This document shows positions 12,828 to 22,592 of a stretch of DNA of 64,000 nucleotides, piece by piece. A program made the position numbers and the translations under genes. The stretch's first letter is position 1, and the number at the start of each line of letters is the position of its first letter. The DNA is from Chamaecyparis obtusa (taxonomy: Eukaryota > Streptophyta > Pinopsida > Cupressales > Cupressaceae), in assembly GCA_027943335.1 (NCBI GenBank), contig BSBK01000871.1, forward strand, positions 508,501-572,500, read 5' to 3'. A model generated the notes under the pieces. That model was not told the origin of the DNA. It saw only the letters and a list, made by a program, of their open reading frames with translations, and ran no database searches.

Positions 12828-13493
12828 CAAAGTAGGGTGAACACTAAGAGCATTGAATGCTATCTCCATTCTAGGTAAGTCTCATGATAACCTCAGGTTC
12901 ATCTCTACTGCTTCCAATCTTCCAAGAAGAGTCTCTCTTGTAAAGTTTGTAGTACAAGGTATAACTTGTTCTATCATCTATGTTGTCTTCTTAAATACAA
13001 GAGTCAATGTCCTTTGAATTTTCCATATCACTTCATTCTCTGTCTTTGTTCCTCCAAAAGATTTTATGCCTGTAACAATTTTTGACATTCTACCAATATA
13101 GCTTCTAACAAATTCATCTTCCAACATTCTTATATCTTCAAATGCACATATCCAATTATGTAATCTAACTCTTTTTGCATGTTCATCACCTTCAAAAGTA
13201 GAGTGTAAAGCATTCCAAATTTCATGAGATTTTTTCAAACATTTTACCTGACTGTACTCATTCTCCTGAAGGGCTATCAAAAGTGCTTCTCTTGCAAGTA
13301 TGTTAAACATGAATAGATCTCTCTCATCAGTAGTACATGTTTCAAGATTGTCCTCTTCAATGATAGTCTTATCATTCTTTGTAATCAACCAATAACCTAG
13401 TCCTAAATATAGTAGGTGTGTCTTCATCTTTTCTTTCTAGCTGTCAAAATTTACTCCATCAAACTTAGGGCTTTCTTTCCTAAAATTCACCAT
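12828..13493 (-). pseudogene. Copia A gag (broken)
   Basis: The ATG at 13491-13493 opens MVNFRKESPKFDGVNF, a usual Copia gag start. After 18 codons a TAG replaces what is normally a Trp. The following open part (13427-12978) is a Copia gag domain of the UBN2 type: LFMFNILAREALLIALQENEYSQV, then KSHEIWNALHSTFEGDEHAK. Further in-frame stops occur at 12978 and near 12880. The frame then runs through the duplicated CAAAG site into the protease-side coding at 6444. Across the whole gag-protease join no CCHC zinc knuckle is found, although it is expected there. Confidence 0.88.
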
Positions 13494-13536
13494 GGATCTC
13501 CTTAAGCTATTAAACTTCTTTTTCAAGGACCTGTCA

Positions 13537-13547
13537 CTCTGATACCA
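13537..13547 (-). other. Primer-binding site of Copia element A
   Basis: The minus strand reads TGGTATCAGAG two bases after the end of the 5' LTR, complementary to initiator-Met tRNA. Confidence 0.92.
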
Positions 13548-13549
13548 AT

Positions 13550-14696
13550 TGTTAGAAAGTAAAGTCCACCAAGATAATTGAGAGGGGGGGGTGAATTAGT
13601 TATCAGATAATTATAACTTTTATCATCTTCAACGGCATTAAACCATGTACGCAATATAATTACCAACCATAGAAAGATATTCATACACAATAACACAATG
13701 ACACAAGATATGTTGACTAGGGAACCTCTTGATCAAAGAGTAAACCCCGGTGGGAATGATGCCCACAAAAGATGCACTAATATGAATATTCCTTGTGAAA
13801 GGATGGACTCTGTTAGGAGTCTTATGAAATACATTCAGTACATATGAATCCCTGTTAGGAGATTTTGAATCCTTGTTAAAAGATTCTAATCCTATTAAGA
13901 GTTATGGAAGACAGAAGGACCCACTACCCAAATAGCTTCAGGGTAAGATCACTGAACACATTGTCTAAATAATCTTTGTATTACTCAATAGAATAATATG
14001 TTACCTCTTCTCTGACTGTGCCAAACTGCACTCGTTGTTACACCAAATCTCAATTTCAGATCTTTGTACTTGGCATGTCTTCCTTCACAAATTCGCTTTC
14101 ACATTTAGCTCTTTTCTTCACTTCATATCCATCCACTCATACAACAAGGAAAAACATTCCTTCCTTTATACCACACTCAAATAATTACAAATGAGTCGGC
14201 ATACAGTTACAAAATAAAATTTTCCACACGCTACATCGAAAATACACAAAACTGTCAACTTCCAAATATAATAAATCTTCACTCGTACGACCTCAAAGTT
14301 TGCATTGTCATCCATGTCACTATCAATGTGTCTTAAAATTCCCTTTAACTGTGCAAAACCAGATTCCATCCCAATTAGGAGATATCATCTGATTTCCACA
14401 AACCGCTACTCATAAACACTGCCTGAATACTGCTTCCACCAAAATGCTCATAACTTCCATGAATAAAAGAATTGTTGTCTACGCTCTTAACCATAGACAT
14501 ATAACATATCAAAGAGTATATCCTCAACATCGCATAGCTCCAATTTCAATATCACACATGCGCTAATTCAAACTTTGTCTGCTCCTCTGCAAGTCTCCAG
14601 AAGATCACTGTGTTGACATCAATGACAATGATAGTCATGAATGCAACAACAACTTCTACAAAATGGCTGCCAAACATTTAGCATTCATTCCTAACA
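13550..14696 (-). repeat. 5' LTR of Copia element A
   Basis: 1147 bp, starting TGTTAGAAAG and ending CTAACA, followed by the target duplication CTTCT at 14697-14701. It pairs with 1686-2835. Confidence 0.94.
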
Positions 14697-14701
14697 CTTC
14701 T

Positions 14702-15158
14702 AACTCTTATCCTTCTCATTCACATTTTTTAGTAATCACGTTTCATCCATACTCAATTTTCCCTATTCCACACTCACCTCATCCTTTCACATTCTTATTT
14801 ATACAAGTTTGATCATTGGAAACTCAACAATGTCATCCACAAGAAAAATAAGAAATGTTTGTACAAATTTGGCCACTGTGAACATAACTATTCAATTTGG
14901 TCCACCCTAAAGGGAACCCAAAAGCTTCATAACATGTAATTCAAGAGAGAATTCATTTCAAGTGCAATCATTGAAACTATCCTTAAGGTAGGACCCAAAT
15001 GAAATGTATAGAAAATTATTAAAATGCATTAGCGGATCAGCCCAAAAATACTTTCAAATGCACGTGATTCCATGTGAAGCACTACATGTCATTGTCTAGG
15101 ACCTCATTTTATCTCTCAAATCTTCTTCCAAAATATATCCAGACCAATAAATCATCAA
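14702..15158. other. Unassigned spacer between elements A and C
   Basis: The right flank of Copia A. I see no coding motif or LTR boundary. It is the only stretch between the A and C insertions that I cannot assign to an element. Confidence 0.45.
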
Positions 15159-16266
15159 TCTTGATACAGTTATTCCTAACTGGTTATTGGGAGGGGGGGT
15201 GAATCAGTAAATTCAATTTGTTTTTCTCTTTTAAGAAAATAGATATTCTTGTTAATATAGAAATTAAAAGAATATTATAACAACCATAAATAAAAATTAA
15301 ATGCATAATTCAACACAACATTTATACATGGAAACCCTTGGTTAGAAGGAAAAAACTACAGTGTGACAGAACCCACAAAACTCCACTACTGCAATAATAA
15401 AGTTACCCTGTTAGAGGCTTAAAAAGCACTGGTGAGAGTGCTACCCAATTAAGGGATTTGATAGAAGACCTGTTAGGATCTTGACCCTGTTAGGAGTCTC
15501 CTTATCAAAGGACTTAAAACATCAATAAATATATTACCCAATAAAGGGATGTATACAAATGAACCTGTAAGGGTTCACCCTGATTGAGAGATTTAAATGT
15601 GCTTCATAACTAAAGAAATGATCTTATGATGACACTATATCTTTTGATTCAAATCATACCCATTCACCCTTTCCTCTGCTTGGTTGTTGAATCTTTCTCT
15701 TGCTTTCACCTTTTGTGACTATGATTCCTCTCAGAAGATCCTTCTCTCCTTCTCTCCTTTGCTCTATGCTCTTGATTTTCAACAACACAACTTTCATGTC
15801 TTTCGACTTGTATTTATAAGAAATTATCTAAATAAAAATACATCTAATAGTTTCACCAAGTTGTAAAATCTCCATAAATCATGCATGCAAAACCCTTTCT
15901 CAAAAATCTTGCAAACTGATCCTTAGTTTACCTCAAAATGCTTGTATAAAAAACAAAGCTAACTCCAATTCTAATGAAAAAGCTAACTCCAGTTTAACTA
16001 AAAAATGCTCTGCATAATCTGGTTCAGATTATCATGCACTTAACTAGCATAAAACTTGTATCCATTTAGTTGTATGTTCCTTGTGTGTTTGACAAGACCG
16101 GTTGGATAAAACCTAGACCAATATAAGCGTGACCGGTTAAAGTACACTTTTTTCTTGCTCAATCTACATGGTTCATAATCATGAGTACCAGTGTGATGTA
16201 CCAGTGTTCTAGTGGGATTGATGTTTTTCCATGAATTTACCAATGACAACTAACTTTATGTCAACA
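15159..16266 (-). repeat. 3' LTR of element C
   Basis: Only one copy lies in the window, so the boundaries are inferred. The left end is near TCTTGATACAG, close to the GGGAGGGGGGGTGAATCAG motif that sits 20-35 bases from the U5 end of the other Copia LTRs. The right end is TCAACA directly before a polypurine tract. The left boundary is uncertain by a few bases. Confidence 0.65.
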
Positions 16267-16280
16267 ACCTTCCCCTTTGG
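16267..16280 (-). other. Polypurine tract of element C
   Basis: The minus strand reads CCAAAGGGGAAGGT immediately before the LTR, a standard plus-strand priming site for plant Copia elements. Confidence 0.7.
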
Positions 16281-16429
16281 CATTGGTGGAAAAACATATC
16301 AACACATCACCTGCAGACTTCCCCTACTGTAGACTTCCCCTATAGATTTTCTTGTCTACTTGTAGCATATTCTGACACATTGTTACTATTTCTCTTCATG
16401 TTTCTCTCCACTTATATCTTCCCCTTTTT

Positions 16430-17000
16430 TCCTCCAAGGGACAAAGGGTCGTTACTCTTTATAATTATAACTTATTGAAGATATATTTATAGATCTTCTT
16501 TGCAGATTCTAGGAATGGTTTCCAGATACCTATCACATGATCTAAAGTTTTCTTTGCATCTTGCAGTGAGACAATGATATTTTCCATGTCTTCAACTATC
16601 TTGTAATCAAGTTCCTTGATAATTCTTTCAGTATCATTTTCTATTGTCTACATTAGATCAAATGTTGGTGCAATGAATAACTGAAACCAATAAGATTTTC
16701 AATTCTTTTTGTGTTTTCTGCTGATGCTTTCCTCAAAGTGAGAGATAGACTTGTTAGCTCAGTTGTAATCTATTGCAAAAAATCTCTTAGCATCAAATTT
16801 TGATGTTAAAACATTTATCTCTTCTATAGTCCTTTTAGTTCTCTCAGTTATATCGTTCACAAAATCTTCAAAGTTAGAATTTCTTGTGATTAACCTTCCA
16901 GCTTCTTGTACTTGTTGTTGGAACTCTCTGGTTCTTGTAGTTACAGAGGCTTTGAGTTCTTCAACCTCTTTATGAAGAATATCTATTATTTTCTTCTCAT
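16430..17000 (-). pseudogene. Element C 3' coding region (coiled-coil protein, C-terminal part)
   Basis: The minus-strand frame from 17000 reads EKKIIDILHKEVEELKASVTT and continues with heptad-like Leu/Ile spacing (QQQVQEAGRLITRN, RTKRTIEEINVLTSKFD) to a stop at 16759. Beyond it the same kind of sequence continues with several stops, for example KIVEDMENIIVSLQDAKKTLD, to about 16430. This is the C-terminal part of the protein whose upstream half is at 34664-36513. I recognise no enzyme motif. The region just to the right of 17000 is transposon T, not coding sequence of C. Confidence 0.65.
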
Positions 17001-17028
17001 GGGTATGTGTAGGATCATGGTATGCCAA
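17001..17028 (+). repeat. Left terminal inverted repeat of transposon T
   Basis: Begins GGGTATGTGTAGGATC and is followed by ATGGTATGCCAA. It matches the right end (34636-34663) in inverse orientation. A weaker match (AGTGG...GTGAAAAA) continues inward on both sides with small indels. Confidence 0.85.
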
Positions 17029-17138
17029 AAAGTGGCGATGTGAAAAAATAAACTTTTCACTCATCCAAAAGTGCACTAAAAAGTTTGTTGAGTTTTTAGT
17101 AGGCATGGGTGTCAATACACCTTGCCAAGCCAAAGAAC

Positions 17139-17320
17139 AGGCCTAATTAGATATCTGATATAAAATCATATATTTGATAATATCAGATATCCAATTTTCA
17201 CCAGTAAATTCTATATCTACCCCACGACTGCATTCAACATTTTCATTGTGAAAATGTTGAACACAACCTAAAGGATTTCGCATATCAGATATAATCTGAT
17301 ATCTGATTTTCTCAAGATCA
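17139..17320. repeat. Left subterminal AGGCCTAAT / GATATC repeat block of T
   Basis: AGGCCTAATTAGATATCTGA is followed by several copies of ATATCAGATATCC-type motifs up to about 17310. The right end of T carries the inverse block at 33420-33829 (AGGCCTAATCAGATATCT on the minus strand). An 11-base inverted pair, CAACATTTTCA and TGAAAATGTTG, lies at 17236-17262 and could form a hairpin. Such subterminal repeats are usual transposase-binding regions in plant DNA transposons; the role here is inferred. Confidence 0.7.
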
Positions 17321-17472
17321 AAAGGTAAGTTAAATTTTTAAGTTTTTATTATTTTTATTGTTTTTTAATTGAAATTTGTAGTTGTTTTTATAAAAACTAG
17401 GGTTTAAATGAGATTCTTTATTTTTTTTAAATTGATTATAATTGTCTATTTTGGTTTTAATTGTAATTAGAC

Positions 17473-19687
17473 ATGGACTCAAACCAATTACAAAACTCTC
17501 CCAATGATCCCACAAATAATCCAGAACCACCTCCAAACAATCCCCCACCTTCAGAAGACCAACCAGTCTCAAATCCTTGACGTTTAAAGGATCTCATAGG
17601 AGACAATATAAATCATCTTAGAGGATATCAGACCACATATGTCAATATCCCCACATTGATCACCATATTTTCCACGTTGAACTTTATTATTGAAAACATG
17701 GAGAAACTTACAGAGAAACATAATGCTGCACTTCTTTGGCATGATTCCATGCACATCCAGTTTGACGATGGGCTTGACTATGATCAATTTATGAACCTAA
17801 ATATAACAAAACAAGACATATGTAATCTTTTTGTGGATCCCAAAACCAATTTAAAAGTGGACCCTAAAAAGCCCAAGTTGTTAATTAAATGGTGCACAAA
17901 TGATGCAATATGTGACAACTTTTGGGACCGGTGGTGGATGGTTTTTGATAGACCACCCCACAGCAATTTGGACATCCCATTCTATTTCATAAAAAAATTG
18001 AATGCTGAATTTTTTCTCGGTCACAAGGTAAATTATTGGAGCATGAGACTGAACTAGGGTGTAGGCTTAGGCACTCCTCAGGACAAGCCTTGGGCACACC
18101 GGGTGAAATGTCACACATATGTCCCCCCTCCTGAGATTTCACCACCTCCTACAATGCAACATCCTAATATTATTGTTGAGGTTGGCTCACAGACTATTCA
18201 AACCATTCACACCTTGAGTGATCTACTGGTTACACAGAGCATGATATTTTTGCCTCCTCGTGTTGATACTTCTAGCCCTTCCACATCCTCCACGAGATCA
18301 CATGTTTGTGTGTCCCACACTTGCATTATGTGCAAGAATCTTTTCTTGGGTCCCCTGAATGATAGTGATGCATATAAATATGTCTTTTAGGTGGATGATA
18401 CTACATAGCACACTACATGCACTGAAGCACCTCATGAAGATGTGCATCAGGGGAATATAGAGCCATAGACTCCTACTGTTATGGTAAGGGTAAACAGTTA
18501 ACTTGTTGCATTGTATTTAATTTTAAATGTTCATATTTTTACTAGATTTTTCTTATAATGATTGCCCACTTATGTTTTTTTGTGTTCCATTTATGTCCAG
18601 TTGATGATAGAGGAGGAGATGACACAAGTGGAGGGGTCCATGATTTCTTCCATATCATTCGGCCTTGACACTTCCATAATACATACATTTTAATGCACTC
18701 ATTGATTTCCTTTTATTATAATAGTATATACATGTGTTTTCTAATTTTTATGATCATCTTATTACATATTGATACAGGTGTCACCAGTTTCCACTGGGGA
18801 GCAATGTGAGGGGGTTCAGGCATTTGGAGTTGACAAGGGGAAAGTAATTAAGTATTTTAGATTATTTATGCATACATGTATACTTGTTAGTTTTGCATAC
18901 TTATTTTTAATTTACATGGTTTATTTGATAGAGGGTGGTGTCTGATGATGTCGTGAGACCCTTTCACCATGATAGAGTTATAGACATCTCAATTCGCAGT
19001 GATATCCCCATGGTATGTATATTTATAAAGTTATTTGTGTGTATTTTACTATCAAGTATATATAATATGATCAAGTCATGATTGTATGAAGTATCTATTT
19101 GACTTTTGTAGGTCACCCCTAGTTTGAGGGAGGTACAATGCCAAGGATTTGTATCGTTGATAACTCAATCAACATTTCTTGAAGAAAGTTCAACATAGGT
19201 AATTTTTAATGTTAATTCAATTATTTTGTAAACATATATTTTCTACCAAGGATTTAACATTAAATAGTATAACTCATAGATCAATCTCATGTTCGCAAAC
19301 ATATACAGGTTGGATTCAACATTGGTGGCATTGTCCCTTCACTACCAAGGACATATATTAGGTTTCATGTCCACGTGAGGAGATAGAGAGGTGAGGTACA
19401 TGAGAGTTCAATTTTAATTTTTTTCTATTTATTATTGTTGAGTATGATTTTGAATTTTTATTTTTTATTCATATAAACCATATAAATTAATTAATCTAAC
19501 TTGGGGTTTCACTTTTGTGTTTGAATCAGAGTCAAAGAGTACTTCAAAGAGGCTACATTTTGATGATCCACCAGTAGAATAGGATGTCCTAAAAACATTT
19601 GTAGTTGAACTTCTTATTTTGAGATTCCATATGACACATTTTGAGATGGTGTATGCCACATTCTATCTAGATATGTTAATTTTGTAA
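17473..19687 (+). pseudogene. Transposon T gene 1: spliced gene of unknown function
   Basis: Starts at ATG 17473 with a Pro/Asn-rich N terminus. Proposed exons: 17473-18483, 18601-18678, 18778-18843, 18932-19012, 19112-19198, 19309-19390 and 19530-19687. Introns of 88-139 bp are AT-rich. Their donors are GTAAGG, GTAATT, GTATGT, GTAATT and GTGAGG, and the acceptors end TAG or CAG; the second donor appears decayed (ATACAT). The reading frame stays in phase through every junction. In-frame TAG/TGA codons in exons 1, 5, 6 and 7 look like single-base changes from Trp, Arg or Gln. Exon 1 has WDRWWMVFDRPPHSNLD and a CVSHTCIMCKN cysteine cluster. The last exon has a basic SKSTSKRLHF stretch. I do not recognise the family. 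It is convergent with the transposase gene and may be the accessory gene of a two-gene transposon. Confidence 0.65.
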
Positions 19688-21210
19688 ATATGTGTAGAAT
19701 TATTGTTCATTTTAATATATATATGAAACTTGATATTTGATCCAATTTATTAATTGTGTGTTCATTTGTTCATTGTTAGTATGTAAATATGCTTGTGTGT
19801 ATGTACTCATGTGTAGGATTTATGCCTTAAGTATATTCATGTATGTTCAAGTACATTCCTCATAACCTAAATTCATGTGTATGGGCTATGTGCATGACTT
19901 AAGTGAATTCATGTGTATGTTTTATAATCTATGTGCTACATGTATGCTTAATGACTTAAAAAAATGTATGTGTATGCTTTATATGCTACATGTGTTCACA
20001 TGTGTAATTCATCATTTAAGAGAATTAAAAATTTATGTGATACATTGTTTTCATATGTATCTGATGCTCTCAACCAAGAAAATCCTTCAAATTTCACTTC
20101 ACAAATCCGGTGATCGCCTCGTCAAATCAACTCTTTTGCAATGTATCATGTTAGAATTATATTATACATGTCAAAGATACATCATTCCATGAGAATTATT
20201 AATAACATTCATGTTATGATGCTTCTACACCAATATTTTTTCAAACTATTATTGAGAAAATAATGACCTATCATTCTAGGTACCAAACCCTCCTTTCTAG
20301 GGTCTCTAGGCCAAGGCTTGTTCAAAAAGACTCTTGCAAATCTCTCTAGATCCCCCCAATGGATATAACACATCCCTATGGACCCAAATAGCATAGATCC
20401 ATCAAAAAATATACTCATCCTTTGGATTATATTCTTGCAAAAATGATTGGTGATGCTCCATGCACCTTCAATCAGTGTTGACCACCATTTGTGGTTTCTC
20501 CACCACCATATATCCTCCATATCCCTACAACCAAATACTATTGTACAAGACACCAATTAATTCCTTTCCTTTAAATGCCAATGAGATTATGCAATATGAA
20601 TATGGAAGTGATAACAAGACAATAGGCAATCAATTTACTCCATTTCCAATCATAGACACATTCCATAATGCATTCAAATGCCCTAGTTTAATGAGTGTGC
20701 CCATGGACCAGTGAACTATTTTGCAAGAATATAAATTTGTTCTCTATCACACTACTCTACATACTAAACCATACTCACTTGGATCTCCTCTAATATATCT
20801 CCAAACACTCTAAAACTAACAACAACTAACTCTAAAATTATCTACAATAGTCACAAATTGACCCTAAGGCTTATTTTGCCAATAAGGCACTATTACACCA
20901 TTTTAGCACATTTAGTACATTTACATAATTTTAATGGCTCTATTGGCCACATTACAATCAATGTTGACCTTCAAGGTCTTTATCAATGTTACACAATGAT
21001 CATCAAAACATTACAAACATGTTTAAAACACATTTAAATGACCATTCCTGGTCTCTTTACATTTGTCAATGACCCTTTATGGTCATATCCCCATCTCCCT
21101 TGGAGTGGCAACATCTGTTCATTGTGGGTAAAAAATGATGCTTCTATCACGTCAAATTAGGTAGTTTACCCTAGGAATGGTCCCACTTTGCCTCTTGACA
21201 AACCAAAACA
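19688..21210. other. Transposon T interior without recognised gene
   Basis: From about 19790 to 20070 the DNA is rich in ATGTGTATG-type words. A 115-codon minus-strand open frame (20209-20556) contains Trp-rich sequence such as RDMEDIWWWRNHKWW, but I recognise no family and do not call it a gene. From 20720 to 21210 nothing is recognisable. Confidence 0.4.
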
Positions 21211-21214
21211 CTCA

Positions 21215-21274
21215 CCGACATACCCAATGGTGCTTAGTGCACCTTGGAGACACTTTGGTCTGGCATGGTCACAA
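21215..21274 (+). repeat. Partial left unit of the 358-bp tandem repeat
   Basis: The end of one repeat unit (GGTGCTTAGTGCACCTTGG, then CTTTGGTCTGGCATGGTC) stops at the element B insertion. The array resumes at 28501 in register with it. Confidence 0.75.
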
Positions 21275-22295
21275 TGTTAGAAATAGGGAATATTGAGAGG
21301 GGGGGTGAATCAGTATTCTACAAACTTTAACTTTTGCCCAATTATGGATATAACAAATTATCTTTATACATGCATAACATGAGAAGCTAAACAGCATGCA
21401 TAGCAATAAAACTAAAGAACTCATAACACATGATTTGTTCTCAAGGAAACCCTAGCCAAGGGAAAACCCCAGTGGGGATGGTACCCACAAAGATCCACTA
21501 ATCAAAAGTATCTTGTTAAGGATGTTGACCCTATTAGGATTCTATTACAAACATAAAGTGTATCAGTCCTGATTAAGGGACTATAGGCCTTGTTAGAAGC
21601 CTCAACCCTGTTAGGAGTTGGTAGTACAAAATGTGATTACCAGCTGATCCCACTGCCCAAACAAGTAATGTATAGTATACACTGATTACAAAATAGGTCA
21701 AGGTACATAACCTTATACTGCTTGCATCAATATCTCTTCACTGATCTTTCACTATCGCTATTACATATGCTTCATATACTTCGCATCATACTTCTACAAT
21801 TACTTGCTACTTGTTACAATTACAACTGTTTCACTTTACAATTAAAAATACATTTATATATATACCAATAGATTTAACCAAGAGTAAACATCTAAGATGT
21901 CATCCCTTTATATTGTTAAGTCATTATTTTGATAAACAAAATAATCCCTTAACTCTTTACCAATTTTGTCTTCATATACTGTCATGTCGGCTTCACATTG
22001 TCTTCGGTAAAACTATCATAACTTCTTCCGTACATGGCGTACTAACTTGCACTCTAAGATGGATCATCATTAGTCTCCATAGAGTCTATTTTCAAGTGCA
22101 CAAGCACTGAACTCACTCCAATCAATGTCACAAACAAAAACTATCCGGGTATACTGGTAAAAATATTGTCTCATACTTAGACAAATATGCAATGCGCTCT
22201 ATCATACTTTCTCTCTAACTTGTGTGATCTTCATGTGGATCATATGTTTCCATAATGATAACATCTATGCAATCAACTCAGCCAAATTTCCAACA
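21275..22295 (-). repeat. 3' LTR of element B
   Basis: Starts TGTTAGAAATAGGGAATA with the GAGAGGGGGGGTGAATCAGT motif, and ends TTTCCAACA. It aligns with 27480-28500 at the same length, with scattered transitions. Confidence 0.92.
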
Positions 22296-22310
22296 ATCTC
22301 CCCCTTTATC
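22296..22310 (-). other. Polypurine tract of element B
   Basis: The minus strand reads GATAAAGGGGGAGAT directly upstream of the 3' LTR. Confidence 0.85.
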
Positions 22311-22592
22311 ATTGGTGGCAACATATAAGAAAATTGGCTAAGTGTGCAACTCCAAAATCTCAAAATTGACAAAAATTTGACAAAATTGTGGCCATAGTAT
22401 AACATATATATACTATCCTTATAACTCCTCAAAAATCTTATCTATAATACAATACTCCCCCTAAGAGTATCAATCCTTATCATATATTATCAATTTTCTA
22501 CTAAATATCTCTCCCCCTTTGACAAAAATGACAAAATAATGGTAGGGAGGGCTACAAAATTGTATCACAAAAAGAGTTATACCTCAATTTAT

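Larger units (their letters stand above)
1686..14696 (-). mobile_element. Copia element A (Ty1/copia LTR retrotransposon), split by chromovirus G
   Basis: A complete but decayed Ty1/copia element on the minus strand. Both LTRs (1150 and 1147 bp) begin TGTTAG on the plus strand and end CTAATA or CTAACA. The element is bounded by a perfect 5-bp duplication, CTTCT at 1681-1685 and 14697-14701. An initiator-Met-type primer-binding site lies beside the right (5') LTR and a polypurine tract beside the left (3') LTR. The internal order gag, protease, integrase, RT, RNase H is diagnostic of Copia. Without the 6.4-kb nested chromovirus the element would be about 6.6 kb. A solo LTR of the same family sits at 53189-54348. 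Confidence 0.95.

Noticed and set aside
17001..17133. Minus-strand frame continuing to 17133 as the N terminus of the element C protein
   Set aside because: The part right of 17000 is the inverted repeat of T; true upstream coding lies at 34664 and beyond.
17133..17160. AGGCCTAAT at 17139 and 33829 taken as the outer ends of transposon T
   Set aside because: A longer and better inverted repeat with a target duplication lies further out (17001 and 34663), and it restores the frame of element C; the AGGCCTAAT blocks are subterminal.
20209..20556. 115-codon Trp-rich minus-strand frame as a gene
   Set aside because: No recognisable family, no splice or context support; kept only as a note in the interior of T.
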